64,000 nt of DNA from Xanthobacter aminoxidans (GTDB lineage: Bacteria; Pseudomonadota; Alphaproteobacteria; Rhizobiales; Xanthobacteraceae): contig NZ_JAMJXC010000020.1 in NCBI RefSeq assembly GCF_023571765.1, positions 1 through 64,000 on the forward strand, in the 5' to 3' direction. Below the pieces are notes generated by a model that was not told the origin of the DNA, searched no databases, and saw nothing but the letters and a program-made list of their open reading frames with translations. Positions 57,660 to 64,000 of this stretch are shown in pieces. Position 1 is the stretch's first letter, and the number at the start of each line of letters is the position of its first letter. Position numbers and translations under genes: made by a program.

Positions 57660-60071
57660 GTGCCAGAGCTTCCCGGCCTGAAGCCCGGCGGCATCGCCGC
57701 GCGTGCGCGCGCCGCCATCGCCCCCGCCGGGCCGCAGGCGTCCTATCTCGCCGGCCTCAATCCGGAGCAGCGTGAGGCGGTGGAAACGCTGGACGGCCCG
57801 CTGCTGGTGCTCGCCGGCGCAGGCACGGGCAAGACACGCGTGCTCACCGCCCGCGTCGCCCATATTCTCGCCTCCGGTCGCGCCTTCCCCTCGCAGATCC
57901 TCGTGGTGACCTTCACCAACAAGGCGGCGCGGGAGATGAAGGATCGCATCCACGGCATGGTCGGCGACCAGATCGAGGGCATGCCCTGGCTCGGCACCTT
58001 CCATTCCATCGGTGTCCGCATCCTCCGGCGCCACCATGAGCTGGTGGGGCTGAAGAGCGGCTTCACCATCCTCGACACGGACGACCAGATCCGCCTGCTC
58101 AAGCAGCTCCTCGCCGCCGAGAATATCGACGAGAAGCGTTGGCCGGCGCGGCTGCTCGCCTCCACCATCGACGGCTGGAAGAACCGTGGCCTGTCCCCGA
58201 AGGACGTGCCGCCCGGAGAGGGCGCGGTCTTCGCCAACGGCAAGGGCGGCATGCTCTATGCCGCCTATCAGGACCGGCTGAAGGCGCTGAACGCGGTGGA
58301 TTTCGGCGACCTGCTGCTGGAAGGCATCCGCCTGTTCCGGGAGAACCCGGACGTGCTCGCCGAATACCACCGCCGGTTCAAATACCTGCTGGTGGACGAG
58401 TATCAGGACACCAACGTCGCCCAGTATCTCTGGCTGCGCCTGCTCGCGCAGGGCTCGAAAAATGTCTGCTGCGTCGGTGACGACGACCAGTCCATCTACG
58501 GCTGGCGCGGCGCCGAGGTGGACAACATCCTCCGGTTCGAGAGCGATTTTCCCGGCGCCAAGGTCATCCGGCTGGAGCGCAACTACCGCTCCACCGGGCA
58601 CATCCTCGCCTCCGCCGCCCACCTCATCGCCCACAATGAGGGGCGGCTGGGCAAGACGCTATTCTCCGAGGGCGACGAGGGCGAGCGCGTCTCCGTCACG
58701 GGGGCGTGGGATTCTGGCGAGGAGGCCCGCGCCGTCGGTGAGGAGATCGAGGCGCTGCAACGCGCCGGGCATCGCCTGTCCGAGATCGCCATCCTGGTCC
58801 GCGCCTCCTTCCAGATGCGCGAGTTCGAAGACCGTTTCGTCACGCTCGGCATGCCCTATCGCGTCATCGGCGGCCCGCGCTTCTATGAACGGGCGGAAAT
58901 CCGCGATGCGCTGGCCTATCTGCGCTGCGTGAACTCCACCGCCGACGATCTCGCCTTCGAGCGCATCGTGAACGTGCCCAAGCGCGGCATCGGCGATGCC
59001 ACGGTGAAGCAGATCCATGATGTCGCCCGCGCCGCCGGCGTGCCGCTGCAGGAAGCCGCGCGTGTGCTGACCGAGAGCGAGGAGCTGAAGCCCAAGGTGC
59101 GCGGCACCCTGCGTGGGCTCATCCAGGCGTTCGAGCGCTGGCGCGAGCAGGCCCGCGTCATGACCCACACCGAGATCGCCGAGATCGTCCTCGACGAGAG
59201 CGGCTATACCGAGATGTGGCAGAAGGACCGCTCCGCCGAGGCCGCCGGGCGGCTGGAAAACCTCAAGGAACTCGTGCGCTCCATGGAGCCCTTCGAGAAC
59301 CTCTCCGGCTTCCTCGAGCACATCTCCCTGGTGATGGACGTGGACAACGGCGCCGGCGAGGATGCGGTGCAGGTGATGACGCTGCATTCCGCCAAGGGGC
59401 TGGAATTCGACACCGTCTTCCTGCCCGGCTGGGAAGAAGGCCTGTTCCCCCACCAGCGCGCGCTGGACGATCAGGGCAAGGCTGGCCTCGAGGAAGAGCG
59501 CCGGCTCGCCTACGTGGGCATCACCCGCGCCCGTGCCTCGGCCCGCATCTGGTTCGCCTCCAACCGGCGCATCCACGGCATGTGGAATTCCACGGTGCCC
59601 TCCCGCTTCCTTGACGAACTGCCCGACGCCCATGTGCAGGTGGAGGAAAGCCGCGGCGGCATGGGGTGGGGCGGCTCGTCCTATGGTGGCGGCGGCAGCT
59701 ACGGCCAGAGCCGGTTCGACCGGGCAGAGCCCTTCGCTGCCTCCTCTTATTCCACACCCGGCTGGCAGCGGGCCCAGACCCAGCGTGGCCGCACGGACAG
59801 CGGCGGGAGCGGCGGCGGCCGGGGCGGCTTCTCCGAGCGCGGCGGGCGCTACGATGCCGGTGCTTCGGCGCGGCGCGGACCGATGGTGATCGAGGGCACG
59901 CTGGTGGCCTCGTCTTCCGCCCCCTCCTCCGCCTTCAAGCGGGGCGAGCGGGTGTTCCACATCAAGTTCGGATATGGCGAAATCACGGGCATCGACGGCA
60001 ACAAGCTGACCGTGCAGTTCGACAAGGCGGGCGAGAAACGGGTGGTGGATACCTTCGTCGAAAAGGCCTGA
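57660..60071 (+). CDS. UvrD/PcrA-type ATP-dependent DNA helicase
   Basis: This superfamily 1 helicase should act in nucleotide excision repair and removal of stalled polymerase. About 803 residues. No ATG fits; the GTG at 57660 gives a reasonable N-terminus, with TTG codons at 57579 and 57612 and a GTG at 57495 as longer alternatives. Motifs: Walker A LAGAGTGKTRVL, LVDEYQDTN (motif II), GDDDQSIYGWRGA (III), LERNYRST (IV), MTLHSAKGLEFDTVFLPGWE (V) and YVGITRARASA (VI). A Gly/Ser/Arg-rich linker (about 666-737) precedes a C-terminal RNA polymerase-binding Tudor-like domain with GERVFHIKFGYGEI. Confidence 0.94.
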   Translation: MPELPGLKPGGIAARARAAIAPAGPQASYLAGLNPEQREAVETLDGPLLVLAGAGTGKTRVLTARVAHILASGRAFPSQILVVTFTNKAAREMKDRIHGMVGDQIEGMPWLGTFHSIGVRILRRHHELVGLKSGFTILDTDDQIRLLKQLLAAENIDEKRWPARLLASTIDGWKNRGLSPKDVPPGEGAVFANGKGGMLYAAYQDRLKALNAVDFGDLLLEGIRLFRENPDVLAEYHRRFKYLLVDEYQDTNVAQYLWLRLLAQGSKNVCCVGDDDQSIYGWRGAEVDNILRFESDFPGAKVIRLERNYRSTGHILASAAHLIAHNEGRLGKTLFSEGDEGERVSVTGAWDSGEEARAVGEEIEALQRAGHRLSEIAILVRASFQMREFEDRFVTLGMPYRVIGGPRFYERAEIRDALAYLRCVNSTADDLAFERIVNVPKRGIGDATVKQIHDVARAAGVPLQEAARVLTESEELKPKVRGTLRGLIQAFERWREQARVMTHTEIAEIVLDESGYTEMWQKDRSAEAAGRLENLKELVRSMEPFENLSGFLEHISLVMDVDNGAGEDAVQVMTLHSAKGLEFDTVFLPGWEEGLFPHQRALDDQGKAGLEEERRLAYVGITRARASARIWFASNRRIHGMWNSTVPSRFLDELPDAHVQVEESRGGMGWGGSSYGGGGSYGQSRFDRAEPFAASSYSTPGWQRAQTQRGRTDSGGSGGGRGGFSERGGRYDAGASARRGPMVIEGTLVASSSAPSSAFKRGERVFHIKFGYGEITGIDGNKLTVQFDKAGEKRVVDTFVEKA

Positions 60072-60178
60072 CGCAATATTTGCGGGCGACGACGGGTGGC
60101 GTGTCGGTCCGTCGGGGCGGCCCCTCATCTTCGCCCTGATCTTCCCCTAGCGTCGCCCGCGCCGCAGATTTCAGATCG

Positions 60179-61453
60179 ATGATCGCACTCAACATCCTCC
60201 TGCTCGGCGCCGAAATGCTGGTGTATTTCGGCGCCATGCTCGCGCTGTTCCGCCTGCGCGGAACGCTGGGCATCGGCGTGTTCTTCTGCGCGCTGGGCTC
60301 GCTCCATTTCATGGAGACGTATCTCGCCGCCGCCTATTACGTGCAATTGCCGTTCGGCGTCTCGCTCTCGCCCGGCTCTGTGGTATTATTTTCCGGAAAA
60401 CTGGCACTTCTGCTGCTCGTGTACATTCGCGAGGACGCGCTGGTGGCGCGCCAGCCCATCTATGGGCTCTTCCTCGGCAATCTGGTGCTGCTGGCGCTGG
60501 TCTTCCTGCTGCGCCAGCACAACGTGGTGCCGGCTCCCGGCGCGCCGGCGGACATCACGTTCATGGACCAGCTGGGCGCGCTGGCGGTGTGGAGCACGCT
60601 GCTGCTCTTCATCGATTCCATTGCCATGATCCTCGTCTACGAGCGCCTGTCGTCCCGGGCGAAGCGGTATCCGGTGACAGTCATCTGGGCGACGCTGGCG
60701 CTGGTGCTCACCTTCGATCAGGTCGGCTTTTTCGGCGTGCTGCATTTCGCGCTCGATGTGCCGCTGTCGGCGGGCATCGGCGGCTGGGTCGGCAAGCTGA
60801 TGGCGGCGGGCTTCTATGCCCTGATGCTCGCGCTCTATCTCGACCGCTTCGAAATGGCCGGAGATCCGCTGCGCCCGCGCATCGCCGATGTGTTCGACAC
60901 CCTCACCTACCGCCAGCGCTACGAGCAGCTGGAGGTGACGTCCCGGCTCGATCCGCTCACCGGCGTCCTCCACCGCGGCCAGCTGGAGCCGCTGGGCCGC
61001 GACCTCGTGGCCATCGCCCGCAAGACCGGCCGGCCCATGAGCCTGCTGCTGGTGGACGTGGACGACTACAAGGAGGTCAACGATCTCCACGGCCATGCCA
61101 CCGGCGACGCGGTGCTGCGGCAGCTGGCGGGCGCCATCTCCGAGAGCCTTCGGCAGTCGGACCATGTGGTGCGCTATGGCGGCGACGAATTCGCCGTGCT
61201 GGCGCCGGGCGTGTCCCACGTCGCGGCGGTGGCTCTCGCCCGGATGCTCAACGAAAGCGTCACGGGGCTGACGCTGCCCGACGGGGTGCGGCAGCAGACC
61301 CTGTCCATCGGCGTCGCCACGCTGCCGGAGGACGGCCAGACCTTGACGGCACTGCTCGAAGCGGCCGACAAGCGCCTCTACGCGGCCAAGGCCGCCGGGC
61401 GCAACCGCGTGACGGGAGCGACGGGCGACGGCGGCCACAGCGACAACGGATGA
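60179..61453 (+). CDS. Seven-helix membrane diguanylate cyclase
   Basis: The 424-residue product has about seven membrane helices in its first 225 residues, then a linker and a GGDEF domain (about 255-420). GGDEF is intact in RYGGDEFAVLAPG, and an I-site RQSD precedes it by five residues, so it should make c-di-GMP under product control. DVDDYKEVND is the metal motif. The membrane part resembles 7TMR-type sensors of unknown ligand. It is followed 10 bases later by prmA. It is the fourth c-di-GMP gene in the window. Confidence 0.92.
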   Translation: MIALNILLLGAEMLVYFGAMLALFRLRGTLGIGVFFCALGSLHFMETYLAAAYYVQLPFGVSLSPGSVVLFSGKLALLLLVYIREDALVARQPIYGLFLGNLVLLALVFLLRQHNVVPAPGAPADITFMDQLGALAVWSTLLLFIDSIAMILVYERLSSRAKRYPVTVIWATLALVLTFDQVGFFGVLHFALDVPLSAGIGGWVGKLMAAGFYALMLALYLDRFEMAGDPLRPRIADVFDTLTYRQRYEQLEVTSRLDPLTGVLHRGQLEPLGRDLVAIARKTGRPMSLLLVDVDDYKEVNDLHGHATGDAVLRQLAGAISESLRQSDHVVRYGGDEFAVLAPGVSHVAAVALARMLNESVTGLTLPDGVRQQTLSIGVATLPEDGQTLTALLEAADKRLYAAKAAGRNRVTGATGDGGHSDNG

Positions 61454-61463
61454 CGTTTTCCCC

Positions 61464-62375
61464 ATGCTCGAAGGCCTCCCCCCCAACGACGCCACCCATG
61501 TGATGCGGGTCGAGGCGCCCCGCCGGCAGGCGCAGCGCATCGCCGACCTGATCTCGGAAACATTCGACCCCGCAGAGGTGGCGGTGGCCAATTTCGAGCG
61601 GACGGACGACGACTGGGTCGTGGAGGTCTATGCGGGCTCCGCCTTCGATCCGGAGATGCTGCTCGAACTGGTGGAGATCGCGGCCGGCCCGGAGATGGCC
61701 GCCGCCGTCACGTTCGGCGAGATCGAGCAGAAGGATTGGGTGGCCGCGAGCCTGGAAGGCCTAGCCCCCGTGGCCGTCGGCCCGGTGGTTGTGCATGGCT
61801 CGCATGATCGCGGCCGGGTGGGGCCGAACCGCATCGGCATCGAGATCGAGGCGGCGCTGGCCTTCGGCACCGGCCACCACGGCACCACGCAGGGCTGCCT
61901 GCACGCCATCGTCAACGCCGCGCGCAAGGGACGCCCGCAGCGCGTGCTGGACGTGGGCACGGGCACGGGCGTGCTTGCCATCGCGGCCGAGCGGCTGTTT
62001 CACACCGAGATCGTGGGAAGCGATATCGACATCATCGCCGTGCGTACGGCGAGAGCGAATGCGGCGGCCAACAAGGCGCCGGGTGTACGCATGGTCCATG
62101 CGGCCGGCGCCGGGGCGCGAGCGATCCGCATCCATGGACCCTACGATTTGATTCTGGCCAACATCCTGCTGCCGCCGCTAAAGCGGCTGGCGCGCCCGCT
62201 CGCCTCCCTGCTGGCGCCGGGAGGACGCATCGTCCTGTCGGGATTGCTCACCGCGCAGGTTCCGGCCGCTCTGGCGGCCTATCGCGCGCAGGGGCTGCAC
62301 CTCGTCAACCAGCGGCATATCGAGGGCTGGGCCACCCTGACCCTCGCCGCGCGGTCGGATCGGCCGCGCGGATGA
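61464..62375 (+). CDS. prmA: Ribosomal protein L11 methyltransferase
   Basis: PrmA trimethylates L11. The protein has 303 residues. The N-terminal L11-binding domain is followed by a SAM-binding Rossmann domain with LDVGTGTGVLAIAAERL (motif I), ALAFGTGHHGTT before it, which is a strong PrmA signature, and YDLILANILLPPLKRLA (motif IV). The end, CHLxNQRHIEGWATLTL-like, fits. It starts 10 bases after the upstream gene, so they may be cotranscribed. Convergent with the small gene at 62396. Confidence 0.96.
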   Translation: MLEGLPPNDATHVMRVEAPRRQAQRIADLISETFDPAEVAVANFERTDDDWVVEVYAGSAFDPEMLLELVEIAAGPEMAAAVTFGEIEQKDWVAASLEGLAPVAVGPVVVHGSHDRGRVGPNRIGIEIEAALAFGTGHHGTTQGCLHAIVNAARKGRPQRVLDVGTGTGVLAIAAERLFHTEIVGSDIDIIAVRTARANAAANKAPGVRMVHAAGAGARAIRIHGPYDLILANILLPPLKRLARPLASLLAPGGRIVLSGLLTAQVPAALAAYRAQGLHLVNQRHIEGWATLTLAARSDRPRG

Positions 62376-62395
62376 GGGGTCCTACATAGAGAGTG

Positions 62396-62602
62396 TCAGT
62401 TCAGCGGGTCACGCCCGTTGAGCTGCACGTAGCGGGACAGCTCGCGCTCGGCCTGTTCCATGCGAGCGGCGATGATGGCGCCCATCAGGCGGGCGAAGAA
62501 GCCCTTGCCGGCGGTCTTGCCGGCCGCAGCCTTGCCAGCCTTGGGGGCGGCAGCGCGGGTGTCACGGGAAAGGGTGTCGGGAGAAAAGGTAACGGCGCTC
62601 AT
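62396..62602 (-). CDS. Small protein of unknown function with structured leader
   Basis: The 68-residue product has a Ser/Thr/Ala/Lys-rich N-terminal half and a conserved-looking C-terminal helix, GFFARLMGAIIAARMEQAERELSRYV. Small proteins with this kind of FARLxxAxIxAR-EQAxRE helix occur in other Hyphomicrobiales, but I know of no function. The ATG at 62602 has AGGAGG directly upstream (62613-62608), and a bulged hairpin ends at that Shine-Dalgarno. It converges on prmA with 20 bases between stops. Confidence 0.75.
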   Translation of the reverse strand: MSAVTFSPDTLSRDTRAAAPKAGKAAAGKTAGKGFFARLMGAIIAARMEQAERELSRYVQLNGRDPLN

Positions 62603-62612
62603 GGAGGCCTCC

Positions 62613-62645
62613 TGCACTGGCCCTACGGGGCTTTATCGCAGTGCA
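62613..62645 (-). promoter_or_regulatory. Bulged leader hairpin abutting a Shine-Dalgarno
   Basis: On the minus strand an outer 7-bp stem (TGCACTG/CAGTGCA, 62645-62639 with 62619-62613) continues directly into an inner 4-bp GCCC/GGGC stem closed by CGTA, with a seven-base bulge on one side. The Shine-Dalgarno AGGAGG begins at the last base of the stem. A coaxial hairpin placed so tightly before the ribosome site could control translation. Confidence 0.55.
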
Positions 62646-62861
62646 ATATATGCCTCTGTGCAGCGCACCAGAACTACGGGCTTGGCATGCCAGATCTGCG
62701 CGGAGCGCACGGTAAAGGCATGGTTGCCGATTAGGCAGTTCACCGACCATGCCCCCAAAAGAGAAAGGCGGCCGGGCGCGATCGCCTCAGCCGCCATCGG
62801 CGCACAGCGCCGCGAGAACCGCGATGGACGCAAGGACCATGGTGGTCTCGAAAGTCGCGCC

Positions 62862-63371
62862 TCAGGAGCGCGACGGCATGGACACCTTGCGGCCCACGCC
62901 GTTCAGCGGCGGCAGGCCGGCATGGGCGGCGCGCATGGTGGCGATCCGCTCGAGCACGTCATCCGGGAACGGCACCACGCGCCGCGAGCCGAGATCCACA
63001 TGCAGCGTGATCTGCTCCGACGTGGCGGATACCCAGCCATCGGTGGCATGATGCAGCGACTGGAAGAGGTGCAACCTCTTCTCGTCATAGTCGAGCAGCC
63101 GCATGGTCACGCGCACCGGCGAATCGGGGGCCAGTTCGCGTTCGTAGCGGATGTGGGATTCGCCGGTGAAGAAAGAGGCGCGACGCGCCCGGGCGTAGGA
63201 CGGTCCCAGCCCGAGCAGGCCGAGCGCCTCGTCGAGCGCCCGGTCGAAGATGAGCGTGTAATAGGCCACGTTGAGGTGGCCGTTATAATCGATCCAGTTG
63301 GTCTCCACCTTCATGGAGGAGGACACGAACGGGGCAAAGAACACGGGTTCAAAGTCGATTCGGTCGAGCAT
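62862..63371 (-). CDS. Hot-dog fold thioesterase
   Basis: The 169-residue product begins MLDRIDFEPVFF from the ATG at 63371 (GAGG ahead); a longer reading adds non-coding sequence. The catalytic region is NWIDYNGHLNVAYYT, the Asp-x-Asn-Gly-His-x-Asn core of 4-hydroxybenzoyl-CoA thioesterase-like proteins. GESHIRYERELAPDSPVRV and RRVVPFPDDVLERI are the following strands and end. It should hydrolyse a small acyl-CoA; the substrate is unknown. It is divergent from the FAD-linked oxidase gene across about 205 bases. Confidence 0.9.
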   Translation of the reverse strand: MLDRIDFEPVFFAPFVSSSMKVETNWIDYNGHLNVAYYTLIFDRALDEALGLLGLGPSYARARRASFFTGESHIRYERELAPDSPVRVTMRLLDYDEKRLHLFQSLHHATDGWVSATSEQITLHVDLGSRRVVPFPDDVLERIATMRAAHAGLPPLNGVGRKVSMPSRS

Positions 63372-63576
63372 GGCCGCCTCGCTTCGCTGGTTGCAGATTT
63401 TGCCGCTTGTGGAAGCACTGTGCCGTGCTAGGAGGCATCCGTCACCCTGAAATCGCGCCCCGGACAGAATCATAAAAGTCACTGTCAAGTCGAAACTGTT
63501 CCTAAAACGGTTCAATCCACTTTCGCGTCATCCGGGCGCCGCTCGCCTGGCGCAGACAAAGGTTAAGGATTTGTAA

Positions 63577-64000
63577 ATGGTTGCCGCAGCCGCGAAATCC
63601 GACAGTGCAATGCCCGATCGCATCGCCCAGGCGGTGCAGCGCCTACAGGCCGCACTGGATCACAAGGTCGTTACGAATCGCTCGGTGCGGGAACAGCACG
63701 CGAACGTGACGACCTACCTGCCCAACGAGCCCGCGGACGCCGTTGTTTTCGCTGAATGCACGGAAGATGTGCAGGCCGTGGTCCGCGTCTGCGACGAGCT
63801 GTCGGTGCCGGTTATCGCGTGGGGCGCGGGCACCTCGCTGGAGGGCCATGTGAACGCCCCCTTCGGCGGCATCTGCATCGACCTCTCGCGCATGAACCGC
63901 ATCCTGGCCGTCAACACGGCCGACCTCGACTGCGTGATCGAACCCGGCGTCACCCGCAAGCGGCTCAACGAGGAACTGCGCGACCAGGGCCTGTTCTTCC
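63577..64000 (+). CDS. FAD-linked oxidase, D-lactate/glycolate dehydrogenase family (partial)
   Basis: The gene runs off the window after 141 codons, without a stop. It begins with ATG at 63577 and translates through VTTYLPNEPADAVVFAECTED, the typical lead into a PCMH-type FAD-binding domain. The FAD pyrophosphate motif follows as PVIAWGAGTSLEGHV. LDCVIEPGVTRKRLNEEL is the next conserved strand. It is most like D-lactate dehydrogenase (cytochrome) or the GlcD subunit of glycolate oxidase. The full protein is expected to be about 470 residues. Confidence 0.9.
   Translation, partial: MVAAAAKSDSAMPDRIAQAVQRLQAALDHKVVTNRSVREQHANVTTYLPNEPADAVVFAECTEDVQAVVRVCDELSVPVIAWGAGTSLEGHVNAPFGGICIDLSRMNRILAVNTADLDCVIEPGVTRKRLNEELRDQGLFF

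Overview
The window is high-GC, gene-dense DNA from an alphaproteobacterium, most likely of the order Hyphomicrobiales and perhaps the family Xanthobacteraceae (inference; no rRNA is present to prove it). The pointers are the acpP-fabF-mltG-yicC-gmk order, the CDP-alcohol phosphatidyltransferase / AI-2E / hdaA / ppk / ppx order, a 1600-residue NAD-dependent glutamate dehydrogenase, a malic enzyme with a phosphotransacetylase tail, and a Rhodobacter-type gene transfer agent (GTA) head cluster.

Positions 1-7.8 kb hold the accessory part. On the minus strand lie a small-terminase-like gene, the large terminase, portal, two tiny genes, an HK97-type prohead protease and the major capsid protein. 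This is the head and packaging half of a GTA or prophage. Three things break the expected order: an HPP-family membrane protein gene between terminase and portal, a lower-GC GIY-YIG nuclease gene on the opposite strand between portal and protease, and two related copies of a hairpin-bearing repeat, one after the capsid gene and one after the terminase gene. A near-consensus promoter and a large inverted repeat lie upstream of the small terminase gene.

From 7.8 to 21.5 kb are two tandem paralogous diguanylate cyclases, a secreted protein of uncertain family, maeB, a large membrane-anchored protein of unknown function, a DUF2059 protein, aspS, a GGDEF-EAL sensor and rnd. From 21.5 to 35.6 kb are core genes: gmk, yicC, mltG, fabF, acpP, murA, a phosphatidyltransferase, an AI-2E-family permease, hdaA, ppk and ppx, then two small membrane proteins. 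From 35.6 to 41.6 kb are guaB, an L,D-transpeptidase, nnrU, panB overlapped by a class D beta-lactamase gene, and a BenE-type transporter. A complete branched-chain amino acid ABC transporter (livG-livF-livK-livH-livM) fills 41.7-46.4 kb.

From 46.7 kb to the end are a secreted hypothetical protein, an AhpD-like peroxidase-related protein, the large glutamate dehydrogenase, an AI-2E-family permease with a long soluble tail, an MFS permease, a cupin, a 77-residue membrane protein behind a Shine-Dalgarno-masking hairpin, a UvrD/PcrA helicase, a membrane diguanylate cyclase, prmA, a small protein with a structured leader, a thioesterase and the start of an FAD-linked oxidase. No rRNA, convincing tRNA, CRISPR array or insertion sequence was found. 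The most unusual material is the interrupted GTA-like block with its GIY-YIG gene and repeats, and the three small hairpins that mask or abut translation starts.
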